In this document: in pieces, positions 25,244 to 34,355 of the stretch
Layout of the letters: every line of letters starts with the position of its first letter
Numbering within the stretch: the stretch's first letter is position 1
NCBI GenBank assembly: GCA_964507445.1
Contig: CAZDQF010000020.1
Location: 30,222 to 94,221 of the forward strand
Source: GCA-2683135 sp964507445
Lineage (GTDB): Bacteria > Planctomycetota > GCA-002687715
Length of the DNA: 64,000 bases
Direction of reading: 5' to 3'
Translations under genes and position numbers: made by a program
The notes under the pieces: model-generated
What the model was told of the DNA's origin: nothing
Databases searched by the model: none
The model's input: the letters and a program-made list of their open reading frames with translations, nothing else

Positions 25244-25912
25244 ATGGCGACTCAAGGAGCACCCGAGAAGCTGGCGTTCGTCCACATCATGAAGACCGCC
25301 GGGTCCTACGTTGACCGGTACCTTCGTGAACGGGTTCTGCGTCGGCATCGCCTGCGCCCCTGGCGCAACTACGCCATCGCCAACTCATGGGACGCCGGAC
25401 TGGATCGGGACTGGAGCGACCCGGAGCTGCGTGGCTTCCTCACCAGCAGGCAGCGGCGGCTCTACGTCCACAACCACGTCAACAACTGGAGCCGGGAGTT
25501 GATCGCGGACTACCGGCGGGCCGGCTTCTTCACCTTCGCCTGGGTGCGGCACCCCGGAGACGCCATGTGCTCCTTCTACCGGTGGCGGATCAAGATGGAT
25601 GGGGAGCCTGCGGAGTCCCTGGACCAGTTCATCGGGCACCACATCGACGTGGGGCGCCCCTGGGAGATCCCGGAGTGGTGGGAGAACCTGGACTTCGTGG
25701 CGCCGTTCTCCACGGAGGCCTTCCGCGACTTTCTGCGGCAACGGTTCGCCGTGGACCTGCTCGACACGGAACCCTCCAACGCCAGCGGTAACCGCGGCTA
25801 CGACCACTACCGCGACGTGGGTGAGATCTCCGAGGAGGTCCACGGGCGCCTCCAGGGGTCGCGCCAGATGGCGTGGTTCGAGCAGATCGCCGCCCGGGCC
25901 TCCGATCGCTGA
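25244..25912 (+). CDS. Sulfotransferase-family protein
   Basis: The 222-residue product contains a 5'-phosphosulfate-binding-like segment near the start (FVHIMKTAGSYVDRYL, compare HIPKTAGT in sulfotransferases). A 3'-phosphate-binding-like segment is in the middle (FAWVRHPGDAMCSFYRW). These place it with PAPS-dependent sulfotransferases of the type acting on sugars. No signal peptide is seen. It starts 85 bp from the divergent sulfatase, an arrangement that would let the cell add and remove sulfate on related substrates; the pairing is inference. Confidence 0.78.
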   Translation: MATQGAPEKLAFVHIMKTAGSYVDRYLRERVLRRHRLRPWRNYAIANSWDAGLDRDWSDPELRGFLTSRQRRLYVHNHVNNWSRELIADYRRAGFFTFAWVRHPGDAMCSFYRWRIKMDGEPAESLDQFIGHHIDVGRPWEIPEWWENLDFVAPFSTEAFRDFLRQRFAVDLLDTEPSNASGNRGYDHYRDVGEISEEVHGRLQGSRQMAWFEQIAARASDR

Positions 25913-26096
25913 ATTCCAGCCCGCGGGACCCGGAGTCCGGGGAACGGGACTTTGGCTGGCCGAGGTCCTCCCCCTCGCTCTGCCAAGGTGCGTTGAAACC
26001 GGGACTTGTGGACTCGTGCGCTTTTGGTGCGGGGGTTGCTCAGTTCACGAGCGTCTGGGGGGCATTTCCTTAGTTCCTGTTCCGAGAAGCACACCC

Positions 26097-26522
26097 ATGA
26101 AGATGATCGTCGTTCTTGTCGCTCTCCTCGTCGTCGCCGTTCCGGCCTCGGCACAGCTCAGCTTGTCCATGTCCGGGGACCTTTGTCCTGGGGATACCGT
26201 GACAGCCTCCGTCAGTGGCGGTGGATCAGACTTGCTGACGTTCCTGGCTGCGGCGACCAGTCAGGGGAGCACAACCCTCCTTGGTGGCCCGTTCGGCGTC
26301 ACCATCGACCTGAGTGCCCCGTTCATCATTTTGCCCATCGGTACGACGGACTCGAACGGTGACGTGAGCCAGTCGGCCGCGTTCCCGGCGAACTTGCCGC
26401 CGTCCGTACTCCCCAACGAACTGCACTTCCAGGCAGCCACCCTGGCGTTCAGTTTCGGCGGGGGCTTCCCCATGACAATCGAGACGTCCAACGTGGCGAC
26501 CATCACCAGCGCCTGCCCATGA
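26097..26522 (+). CDS. Small exported beta-sandwich protein
   Basis: The 141-residue product has a clear signal peptide (MKMIVVLVALLVVAVPASAQ). A single beta-rich domain follows (LSLSMSGDLCPGDTVTASVS, FGVTIDLSAPFIILPIG, LHFQAATLAFSFGGG) and ends in Cys-Pro. Two cysteines (near the start of the domain and at the end) could form a disulfide. It resembles the C-terminal domains of the large proteins at 46377 and 48378 in strand pattern. Function unknown. A strong terminator follows 52 bp downstream, so it is a single-gene transcript. The 183 bp before it holds no other gene. Confidence 0.65.
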   Translation: MKMIVVLVALLVVAVPASAQLSLSMSGDLCPGDTVTASVSGGGSDLLTFLAAATSQGSTTLLGGPFGVTIDLSAPFIILPIGTTDSNGDVSQSAAFPANLPPSVLPNELHFQAATLAFSFGGGFPMTIETSNVATITSACP

Positions 26523-26573
26523 CGGGCCGGTGATGATCCGCGAGTCGTCGCCGCGGCGACGGATCGGTTGTTT

Positions 26574-26622
26574 CCAGCTCCCAGGCCAACGGAATAGAGG
26601 GCCTGGGAGCTGGCCCTTTCTT
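26574..26622 (+). terminator. Strong Rho-independent terminator
   Basis: A perfect 14-bp stem (26574-26587 with 26600-26613) closes a 12-base loop and is followed by CCCTTTCTT. It ends the small exported-protein gene and faces the convergent TPR lipoprotein gene. Confidence 0.85.
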
Positions 26623-26660
26623 GGGGGGGCCGGGATCCCGGCGCGGGGATTCGGTGTGAT

Positions 26661-27305
26661 CTACCGTCGGGAGGCGACGGAAGGACCGGTGGCGGGCTCC
26701 ACTCCGTTGTCGTTGCTGATGACCAGCTTGCCGTAGCGGTTGAAGTCGGACTCGGCGCCGTCGTCGTCACCAAGCTGCGCCCGCACGTGGGCCCGCTGAT
26801 AGAACGCCTTGGTGTATTCAGGCCGCAGCTGGATGGCCCGGTCGAGGTCTCGGAGCGCCGCCTCCAGGTCTCCACGACGGTGGTAGGCGAATCCACGATT
26901 GCTGAAGAAATTGGCGGCCTCCTGGTCCATGAGGATCGCCCGGTCATAGGCGAGGATCGCCTGATCCAGTCGTCCCTTGAGCTGCAGCGCCACGCCCAGG
27001 TTGTTGTGGAAGTGCGGGTCCGTATCCCGGAGGTCGAGGGCTCGCTCCATGTCGGCGATGGCGGCGTCGAGGCGGCGCTCGCGGATGTGCAGGCAGGCCC
27101 GGTTGTTCCACGCCACGGAGTTGAACGGGTCCAGGGTGATGGCCCGGTCGTAGTCTGAGCGGGCCTGCGCGTGTTCACCTTCCGCGTACCGCTCGAAGCC
27201 TCGCTGTGTCAGGGCGCGGGCGGCCTCACGGTCCTCGGGGCGGGTGTGCTGGCAAGCGGCGAGGAGGGTGGACAGGATAATCAGGGAGAACAGCTTATTG
27301 GTCAT
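26661..27305 (-). CDS. TPR lipoprotein
   Basis: The 214-residue product has a lipoprotein signal (IILSTLLAAC, Cys18) and four to five tetratricopeptide repeats (ALTQRGFERYAEGEHAQARS, AWNNRACLHIRERRLDAAIA, PHFHNNLGVALQLKGRLDQA, NFFSNRGFAYHRRGDLEAAL, AFYQRAHVRAQLGDDDGAES). Such lipoproteins act as assembly or interaction platforms in the periplasm or at the outer membrane. The ATG at 27305 is used because it directly precedes the signal. It diverges from the gene at 27596 across a 290-bp region in which I see no gene. Confidence 0.82.
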   Translation of the reverse strand: MTNKLFSLIILSTLLAACQHTRPEDREAARALTQRGFERYAEGEHAQARSDYDRAITLDPFNSVAWNNRACLHIRERRLDAAIADMERALDLRDTDPHFHNNLGVALQLKGRLDQAILAYDRAILMDQEAANFFSNRGFAYHRRGDLEAALRDLDRAIQLRPEYTKAFYQRAHVRAQLGDDDGAESDFNRYGKLVISNDNGVEPATGPSVASRR

Positions 27306-27595
27306 TGTGGGTGTGGCTTTTGACGGGGATTGGCTGATGCGGTCCGCGGCGCTCCATCGACCATTGCTATCGGTCGCGCAATGGCGCCGACTGTATGAGA
27401 ACACGACAGTGTGATGACGGATGGTCGCGCTGCGTCCGTCAAACCGGCACAGTCCGCAGACTCCGCTGCAGCAATCGCGGCCTGAGGGTCGATTCAAGGA
27501 GAGGAGAAGGTGGTGCGATGGACCGTGGCTTGGTGCCGCGCCGTGCCTCCGATCTCAACCAGCGTTTGTTGCCGTAGTTCCGTGGAGTGCTCTCG

Positions 27596-28468
27596 ATGAT
27601 CAAGTTCGCCGGTGTCCTGGTCGCCTCCCTGCTGGTCGCGTTGGTGGCGACCCCAGCCGTCGCCCAGGACGAAGAAACCCAGACGATCGCCCTCGAGAAG
27701 ATCCTCGGGAACCCGCAGCCCTTCGAGGGCCTCACGGTCACCCTGGCGCTGCAGTTCCACCAGCTGGGGCGTCTGGACGGCCCGGTGTTCACCAAGTTCG
27801 AGAAGGACTGGTACCAGAACTTCTCCGCCTGGCCGGACGCCTCCAATCTCTGGGAGAAGAAGGACTACATCAACGACTACCAGTACTTTTTCATCTCCCG
27901 CCACTCTGAGGGCGCGAGCCAGATCATCCACGCGGAGCCGTACTCCCGTTGGCTGGTGACCGCGCAGGTGGCGGAGATCTTCAACGGGAAACCGTGGTTC
28001 GAGGTGAAGGGCCTGCGGAAGCTCGACAAATCGGTCAACCTCGGCACCCTGAAGAACCTGGTGGCGGGGTTCCGCGCCGCGGGGAAGGAGCAGTGGCAGG
28101 TGGCCGCGTCGGCGTTCCGCGCGGCGGACGCCAAGTCCCTCCCCACGGACATCCGCCTCATGGCCATGAACCAGGAAGCGGCGGCGTTGCACGCTGCCGG
28201 GCGGACTGTTGAGGCCTGTGATCGGCTGGAGGTGGCGCTGAAGATGGTGGACGGTGACCCAGGCACACAGGAGGCGCTGACCACGTATCGCGGCATGATC
28301 GCCCTGGACGCCGAGGGCAACCGCATCGCGGTGGCCTCCAGCACCTCTGGCGACGTGTCCGAGCCCAAGGGCAAGGAAGACAAGGTCGGCAAGGTGACCC
28401 TGGACCTGGTCCCCAAGACCAAGAAGCCGGCGAAGGTCAAGGCCGGCGACGTCTCCAACGACAACTGA
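27596..28468 (+). CDS. Exported protein of unknown function
   Basis: The 290-residue product has a signal peptide (FAGVLVASLLVALVATPAVAQ). A mixed alpha/beta domain (about 30-130: ILGNPQPFEGLTVTLALQFH, DYQYFFISRHSEGASQ, YSRWLVTAQVAEIFNG) looks like an OB-fold-like domain, and a helical part with two TPR-like pairs follows (FRAAGKEQWQVAASAFRAAD, NQEAAALHAAGRTVEACDRL). The tail is Lys/Asp rich. I do not recognise the family. An in-frame GTG nine bases earlier is possible, but the ATG is preferred because GGAG lies nine bases before it. A terminator follows. Confidence 0.65.
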   Translation: MIKFAGVLVASLLVALVATPAVAQDEETQTIALEKILGNPQPFEGLTVTLALQFHQLGRLDGPVFTKFEKDWYQNFSAWPDASNLWEKKDYINDYQYFFISRHSEGASQIIHAEPYSRWLVTAQVAEIFNGKPWFEVKGLRKLDKSVNLGTLKNLVAGFRAAGKEQWQVAASAFRAADAKSLPTDIRLMAMNQEAAALHAAGRTVEACDRLEVALKMVDGDPGTQEALTTYRGMIALDAEGNRIAVASSTSGDVSEPKGKEDKVGKVTLDLVPKTKKPAKVKAGDVSNDN

Positions 28469-28488
28469 GCGAAGTCTCGTCGTGCCGC

Positions 28489-28532
28489 AGAGCCGCGTGG
28501 GGGGAGCGCCCCTGACGCGGCTCTTTGCGTCT
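28489..28532 (+). terminator. Rho-independent terminator
   Basis: A perfect 10-bp stem (AGAGCCGCGT 28489-28498, ACGCGGCTCT 28515-28524) with a further GGGG/CCCC pairing inside the loop is followed by TTGCGTCTT. It ends the transcript of the exported protein before the convergent membrane protein gene. Confidence 0.8.
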
Positions 28533-28632
28533 TACTCGGGAGGTCAGGGTCGGTGGTTGGAATTCTCCGGCCGCCGCTCACGGAGTCCAAGGAACCGCAG
28601 CACAACGCGAGTTCGTGGTTGCGCGGCGACGG

Positions 28633-30534
28633 TCAGATGTCGGCGCTGTCGATGATCTGCCGCCGCTTGGCCGTGTACTCCTCCTCGGAGAGGACACCGT
28701 CGGCGCGGAGCCGATCCAGGGACCCAAGCCTCTCGCGGAGGTGGTCTGCGCCCTCGTGCGGCGACGAGATCTGCCCCGTGATGGCCTTACCCGTGCGCGA
28801 ACCCGTCCCCAGGACGAGCCCGGCGAAGCCGATGCCGAGGAGCAACAAGGTCGCGTAGGCGGCGCTGAGGTACTTGATGCTGAAAGTGAACAGCATGCCC
28901 GTCAGCGCGTCACGTTCGCCGATGCCCACCATGGAGATCGAGCCCGGCAACGCGATGAGCATGACCATCCCCAGTCCGTAGCCAATGCGCCCGAAGTTAA
29001 TCGGTGTGCGCCACGGAGCGTAGCCAGCCAGGCAGAAGCCGCAGTATCCGATCATGTAGAGGAACATCAGGCCGATGGACCAGGCCTCCCGCCACAGATC
29101 CTCCTCGAAGAGGATTCTGATGAGCGGCACGTCGGACATGGGAATGATCGGGAGCAGCATCAGCAGGAGGACAACCGAGGCCGCGATGGCGGCCATGAGC
29201 GACCCGATCCTCCGGTGCGGCGCCGCGCGCACGATGGTCGTTCCGATGAACGTCACCGCCAGACCCAGCACAAGAAGTGTGGTGAACGTGGTGAGTTCTC
29301 CCGCACCCCGCACGGCGGGGACGGTTGAGAACTGCTCGCTGGAAACAATGAGCCCGACGAGAATGAGGGTCCCGCCGATGGCGAGGCAGGAGATGACACG
29401 TCCGCGCGTCGCTAGAGTGCAGGCGAGGATCACCGTCACGATTCCCGCCAAGGGATGGAGGAGAAACCCAAGGGCGGCGCCGCCCTCGGAGGCTCTGATG
29501 AGATCCCAGGACCAGATGGCTTCGACTTGGTTGCGGCCGGTCGGGACGACGATCGGCAGCAGGAACGAGGCGAACAGCCCGCAGCCGGCGGCGATCCCCC
29601 ACGGACGCCCGAACGTCTCGGGTAGATCGGTGCCCGTCGGCGTTGAGCGTGGTGCCGCCGAATCCGTCGAGGCTGCCGCTGCGGCGACGCCGCGTGTCAG
29701 AAGCCCGAACACGCCGATACCCAGAAGCGCGAGGGCCCCGTATTCGAACAGCGTCCATCTGACGATGGCGTAGGCCAGGAAACCGAGATCCTCGTTTGCT
29801 GTCATCAACCTGAGGAACGGCGATGCCGCCGCGCCGCAGATGGCCAGGAACATGGCCGTCATCCGGAACCAATGACCGCGTGCGACACCCCTCTCCGTGG
29901 CGTCGGCGACGACGCTCGGGAAGTACCCCGCCTGCATGAAGATGCAGAATCCGACCAGCAGAAGCAGCCTCAGTTGCCCCTCCCTAGAGTCAACCCAGGC
30001 CTCTCCCTCGAGGAGGCTCTCCATCAGGGACCATGGCTCGCCTGGAAGCAAGACCAAGAAAAGCACCACGGAGGCGTTGATGGCACCGATCAACGGACCC
30101 CGCCGCAGCATGGGCGCGAAGATCGAGAGAGCGATCCCCAACATCGCGCCGGTCACGGCGACGCGCCTCAGGATGTCGAGGGGCTGCGGCACGGAGGTCG
30201 GGCCGTACGGATAAGCCTCCGGCCAGGCGAGAAGTTCGACGAGCAGATAGGCGCCGACCGCTGCCACCAAGGCCAGGGGGCGCGCACGCCCCAGCGCCAG
30301 CGCGAAGATCAGCGCGGCGATACCGACGATCGGTCGGAGGAAGACCCAGAGTATCTGCAGCGACGCGAAGTGGTCCGGGTACTCGAATGGCCATTCCCAC
30401 TGGTCGGGATACCGTCTGATGGGGAGGAGGGCGGCGACAATCACGGCGGAGGCGGCGATGATCGCCCAGGTGCGCGTGCGGCGCGAGTCGCCGACCTGGG
30501 ACGGGGCCCTTGACGTGAGATCGGGTTCAGGCAT
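28633..30534 (-). CDS. Internally duplicated multi-pass membrane protein with C-terminal SHOCT domain
   Basis: The 633-residue protein has about twelve to fourteen membrane helices in two similar halves. Compare LRPIVGIAALIFALAL with LHPLAGIVTVILACTL, INASVVLFLVLLP with IAASVVLLLMLLP, and GFCIFMQAGYFPS with GYCGFCLAGYAPW. The end (RLGSLDRLRADGVLSEEEYTAKRRQIID) is a SHOCT motif, a short helix pair found at the ends of many bacterial membrane proteins. Transport or sensing function cannot be read. The ATG at 30534 has GAGGA six bases upstream. The 198-bp gap to the amidase holds no clear gene. Confidence 0.75.
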   Translation of the reverse strand: MPEPDLTSRAPSQVGDSRRTRTWAIIAASAVIVAALLPIRRYPDQWEWPFEYPDHFASLQILWVFLRPIVGIAALIFALALGRARPLALVAAVGAYLLVELLAWPEAYPYGPTSVPQPLDILRRVAVTGAMLGIALSIFAPMLRRGPLIGAINASVVLFLVLLPGEPWSLMESLLEGEAWVDSREGQLRLLLLVGFCIFMQAGYFPSVVADATERGVARGHWFRMTAMFLAICGAAASPFLRLMTANEDLGFLAYAIVRWTLFEYGALALLGIGVFGLLTRGVAAAAASTDSAAPRSTPTGTDLPETFGRPWGIAAGCGLFASFLLPIVVPTGRNQVEAIWSWDLIRASEGGAALGFLLHPLAGIVTVILACTLATRGRVISCLAIGGTLILVGLIVSSEQFSTVPAVRGAGELTTFTTLLVLGLAVTFIGTTIVRAAPHRRIGSLMAAIAASVVLLLMLLPIIPMSDVPLIRILFEEDLWREAWSIGLMFLYMIGYCGFCLAGYAPWRTPINFGRIGYGLGMVMLIALPGSISMVGIGERDALTGMLFTFSIKYLSAAYATLLLLGIGFAGLVLGTGSRTGKAITGQISSPHEGADHLRERLGSLDRLRADGVLSEEEYTAKRRQIIDSADI

Positions 30535-30732
30535 GGCTTCCTCTACGACTCGATAGTGACAACTCACCCGGGTCCACTATCGTCGCGGGCGCCACGAGCG
30601 TCGACGGATGTGGTCGCGTGCCCGTCTCGCCTTCTCGATCAGCTTGGCGGCCGCATCCATGACGCCATGATCGACCGTGGCCGCGGTCAGCGGTCCCTGG
30701 AGAGGTGGCACGCCCAAGTGTGCCGTGCTTGA

Positions 30733-31716
30733 TCAGAGCGCCGGCGTGGGCGTGTACAGGTGTGAGACGATGCCGTCCACGATCCCCTGGGCGATCCGTT
30801 CCTGGTACCCCGGGTCGGTGAGCCGTCGTCGCTCCGCGGTGTTGGAGAGGAAGCCGACCTCCAGGAGGACCGCCGGCATGCGGGTCTTGCGGAGGACCCG
30901 CAGGCCGCGGGCGTCGGCGCGGGCCCGGCGGTTGTTGGCTCCGGTCCGGGCCACCACGCTATCGACGATGCTGGTGGCGAGCATGCGGGAGATGGCGCCG
31001 CGGCGCCCGTCGGCGCGGTAGTAGGCCTCGACGCCGGTGGCGCGCTTGTTGGCGGCGCTGTTGGCGTGGATCGAGAGGAAGTAGTCCGCGGACCGCTGGT
31101 TGGCGATGGCGGCCCGCCTGTCGAGGCTCGGGTAGACGTCGCCGGTGCGGGTGGGGATGGGAGTGGCTCCCAGGGCCCGTAGCTTCGCCACCACCTTGTT
31201 GGCGATAGGGAGCACCACGGACTTCTCCGTGACCCCGGCGCGCACGGCGCCCGGGTCCTTGCCCCCGTGTCCGGCGTCGATGACGATCTTCACGTTGAAC
31301 AGCCGTGGAGGCTTCTTGCGTCCGGGGCGGGGCTTGGGGCGGACCACGGGAGGCTTGGGCTTCGCGTTGGGCCGGGCGGGGACGCCTCGCAGGTCCTCCC
31401 GCATGGCCGCCACCATCTCACCGGGGACCAGCAGCTCTTTGCCGGCCACCCGGACCCTCTGATCGCTGGAGAGGGTGCGTTTGTCCCCCATGAACCGGTA
31501 ATAGGGCTTGTCCGCCATGACGTAGAACGCGCGCCCCTTGCGGTCCACCAGCAACCGGTCCTCGGCGAAGCCCGTGGGCTTGATCTTCAGGTCCAGGTCG
31601 CGGGCGACGTTCGTCAGCGGCTGCAGGCCGCCGGTCGGCTCCGGCTTCTTCGATGTGGCACAACCTCCCATCAGCGCCAGGGCGCTGAGGACCACCACCT
31701 TCGTCACTCGTGACAT
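30733..31716 (-). CDS. N-acetylmuramoyl-L-alanine amidase lipoprotein (Amidase_3)
   Basis: The 327-residue enzyme cleaves the bond between muramic acid and the peptide stem of peptidoglycan. It has a lipobox (ALALMGGC, Cys19) and a Pro/Lys-rich linker (about 115-140). The zinc amidase domain shows its metal and catalytic motifs in order: VIDAGHGGKDPG, the Glu in VTEKSVVL, FLSIHAN and LLEVGFLSN. The ATG at 31716 has GGGGAGG upstream; the preceding GTG codon is less likely. The N-terminal 90 residues may be an AMIN-like or wall-binding part. Confidence 0.93.
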   Translation of the reverse strand: MSRVTKVVVLSALALMGGCATSKKPEPTGGLQPLTNVARDLDLKIKPTGFAEDRLLVDRKGRAFYVMADKPYYRFMGDKRTLSSDQRVRVAGKELLVPGEMVAAMREDLRGVPARPNAKPKPPVVRPKPRPGRKKPPRLFNVKIVIDAGHGGKDPGAVRAGVTEKSVVLPIANKVVAKLRALGATPIPTRTGDVYPSLDRRAAIANQRSADYFLSIHANSAANKRATGVEAYYRADGRRGAISRMLATSIVDSVVARTGANNRRARADARGLRVLRKTRMPAVLLEVGFLSNTAERRRLTDPGYQERIAQGIVDGIVSHLYTPTPAL

Positions 31717-31763
31717 CACAGTCCTCCCCAGGAATGTGACGTCAGTCTACACCAGGTGGGGTG

Positions 31764-34355
31764 TCACTCGTACTTGATGGCGGCGATCACATCTGCGCTG
31801 CCCGCGCGGCGAGCGGGGATGACGGCGGCTACGGCGGCGAAGGCGGCGAGGGCGGCTATGGAGATGAGCACCCACCAGAAGTCGAAGGAGTGGACCAACG
31901 GGAGACCGGAGAGAGACGCCAGCCCCCTGACCGCCACCTCGGACAGGATCACGCCGATGGCGCTGCCCAGGAGACCGCTGGTCAGTCCGAGCATCACCGC
32001 TTCGGACATCAACAGCTTGTAGACCTGCTTACTGGTGACCCCGACGGCGCGCAGGAGGCCGGTCTCCTTGGTGCGCTCCATGCCGCTCACCAGCAACGAG
32101 TTCAGCAGCCCCATGCCAGCCAGGATCGCCGTGAGCAGGAGGATCACGTCGAAGATGGCGAAGTCCGCGTTGATCTCGTCGCGGTACTCCTGCCGTTGCT
32201 GGGCCCCGGTCCAGGTCCGCGTGTTCTCCGAGCCGAAGGCGCCGATGACGGCGGCCCGGACGGCGTCGGCTACGGCGGTCTCGTCGTGACCGGGGAGCAA
32301 GCCGATGGAGAGGAAGCTGACCCGGTCGTTGTTGCGGCAGAAGATCTGCCGCATGGTCTTCTCCTCGATGAGGGCGTAGGCCGGATCATGAGGCCTGAAC
32401 CCGAAGCGGTCGTCGATGGCCACGACCTCGAAGGAGCGACGCCCCTTGAGGGTGGTCAGGGGGATGTCGTCGCCGAGCTTGAGGTCCCGCTCCCGCGCCA
32501 GGTTGGTGGTGACCACGATGCCGCGACCCTGTTCGAACAGGCGGCGCCTGGTCTCGTCGTCTGATCCGGACAGCAGCCCGTCCGCGAGGACGTCGGGCAC
32601 GGACACCCCGCGGACCTCCAGGGTACCTTGCCTGAACAGCGCATCCAGCGGCGTCAGGGACCTGACCCCCTCGATGTTCCTGAGCGGCTCCAGTCGCTTG
32701 CGTCCGACGCCCGGTAGCTCGACGAACACCTTCCCGGGGAGGGCGCGGGCCGCCCACTCGTCCTTGTCGTCCTTCAGCGCGCCGGTGATGGCATGGAGGG
32801 TGACGATCCCGGCGGCCACCAGGCTGAGGCCGGTGACGGATCCGGCGAATCGGCGGATGCCGCGGGCGAGGCCCTTTCGGAGCAGGTAGGGGAGGACCCG
32901 TTGCGTGCGTTCGAAGGGCTTGATGCAGGCTCCGAGTACGGTCCCCAGGACCGTGGGCAGCGTCCACAGGGTCATGACGAAGCCGCCGAACACCAGCGTG
33001 ACAAGGAAGGAGACCTCCACGAACTCCTTGTCCATGGGGTGGAGCAGCCACGCCAGCCCGAGCACCGACGGAGGCAGCAGCGCCAGGATGAGGGGCAGCA
33101 ACCAGCGTGGGGCGGCGGCGTCGCCCAGGGCGGCCTCTCCTTGCTTCAGGGCGTCGATGATGGCGACCCTGCGCACCCGCGCGATGGGATGGATGGCGCC
33201 CAGCAGGCACGCCACGATGCCCGCGGCGGCGACCCAGCCCAGGGTGTCCCAGGGGATCTCGAATTGCTGCACCGGTCGGCCCCACCCGAGGGTGGTCATG
33301 CGGGCTCCCAGCATGAGCTTGGCGATGACGAGACCGATGCCGAGCCCCGCTGCCGTCCCGATCACGGCCAGCATGAGAGCCTCGAGGAGGAACACCCCGG
33401 CGAGGGTGCGTCCGGTGAGCCCCAGGGCCCCCAGCAATCCCACCTGACGAACCCACGAGGTGACCGCCAGGGTGAGCAGATGGAAGATGATGAACAGCCC
33501 GAGCCCGAGGGCCATGAAGGAGGCCAGGCGGACGCCGCTCCGGAAGGCCCGCTCTTCACGGGTCTCGCCCACCTCCCGGGCTTCGGGCACGTCGATACGG
33601 AAGACCGACTCCAGCTGGTCCTTGACGATGCCCGGGCTCGAATCGGGGCCGAGCTGGACCCACCAGCGGGTCAGGTGCGGCGTGCCGCCCATGAGCTCGA
33701 CCCCGTCAGCGTGAGGCAGGACGAGGGAGCGGCCGTTGTTGGAGAGACCGAGGTGATGAGGCGCGAGGACCCCGATGAGCTTCAGTTCCAGGGCCGGGCC
33801 GGAGGGGCGAGAGCGATCCTCGAGGTCGATCAGTTGCCCGTCGGCGCAGCCGTGGGGTGTCACGGCGGGGCGTTGCAGCTTGTAGCTCCTGCCGATCTTC
33901 AGGCCGCCGTCCTTTGCGGCCTTGAAGGCGGCGAGGAAGACGCCCCGCTCTCCTGCACGAAAGTCCCTTCCGGAACGCACGGCGTAGGCGTCGAAGGTGG
34001 CGCCGGCCTCCGGCTTCAGAGCGAAGAACGGAATACCCTTCAGCTCCCGCTTCTCGTCGCTGATCGCGACCCGTTCGGAGATGACCGGGGTGTTCATGCG
34101 CAGCCCCGGTTGCCGCTCCAGCGCCGACTGAGCGTCGGCGACTCTGGTCGCCCTGGGGTTGTGCAGGGTCAGCACCCAGTCCGGGTCGCCGGTGAAGCGG
34201 CGATGATGCTCTCGCAGGTTCACCACCGTGTTGTGGTCAACCACCTGGATGGCCACGACGGTGGCGACACCGAAGGCGATGCCGAGGATGGCGCAGACGG
34301 CGTGGAGCCGCCTAAATGCCAAGTTCTTTGAGGCGATCCAGAACAGCAGCCGCAT
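31764..34355 (-). CDS. ABC transporter permease, double FtsX-type
   Basis: The 863-residue membrane protein has an N-terminal helix (NLAFRRLHAVCAILGIAFGV), a large extracytoplasmic MacB-core-like domain, and two FtsX blocks. One spans about 255-400 (FMALGLGLFIIFHLLTLAVTSW, LGLTGRTLAGVFLLEALML); the other is at the C-terminus (FDVILLLTAILAGMGLLNSLL, LLRAVGVTSKQVYKLLMSEAV). This is the permease of LolCE/MacB-like exporters that move lipoproteins or peptides. The ATG at 34355 lies 44 bases inside the ATPase gene, so the two are cotranslated and surely work together. Confidence 0.92.
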   Translation of the reverse strand: MRLLFWIASKNLAFRRLHAVCAILGIAFGVATVVAIQVVDHNTVVNLREHHRRFTGDPDWVLTLHNPRATRVADAQSALERQPGLRMNTPVISERVAISDEKRELKGIPFFALKPEAGATFDAYAVRSGRDFRAGERGVFLAAFKAAKDGGLKIGRSYKLQRPAVTPHGCADGQLIDLEDRSRPSGPALELKLIGVLAPHHLGLSNNGRSLVLPHADGVELMGGTPHLTRWWVQLGPDSSPGIVKDQLESVFRIDVPEAREVGETREERAFRSGVRLASFMALGLGLFIIFHLLTLAVTSWVRQVGLLGALGLTGRTLAGVFLLEALMLAVIGTAAGLGIGLVIAKLMLGARMTTLGWGRPVQQFEIPWDTLGWVAAAGIVACLLGAIHPIARVRRVAIIDALKQGEAALGDAAAPRWLLPLILALLPPSVLGLAWLLHPMDKEFVEVSFLVTLVFGGFVMTLWTLPTVLGTVLGACIKPFERTQRVLPYLLRKGLARGIRRFAGSVTGLSLVAAGIVTLHAITGALKDDKDEWAARALPGKVFVELPGVGRKRLEPLRNIEGVRSLTPLDALFRQGTLEVRGVSVPDVLADGLLSGSDDETRRRLFEQGRGIVVTTNLARERDLKLGDDIPLTTLKGRRSFEVVAIDDRFGFRPHDPAYALIEEKTMRQIFCRNNDRVSFLSIGLLPGHDETAVADAVRAAVIGAFGSENTRTWTGAQQRQEYRDEINADFAIFDVILLLTAILAGMGLLNSLLVSGMERTKETGLLRAVGVTSKQVYKLLMSEAVMLGLTSGLLGSAIGVILSEVAVRGLASLSGLPLVHSFDFWWVLISIAALAAFAAVAAVIPARRAGSADVIAAIKYE

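Noticed and set aside
30577..30660. A 27-codon minus-strand frame rich in Ala, Lys and Arg (MDAAAKLIEKARRARDH)
   Set aside because: Too short, no ribosome site and no recognisable partner; could be chance in GC-rich DNA.
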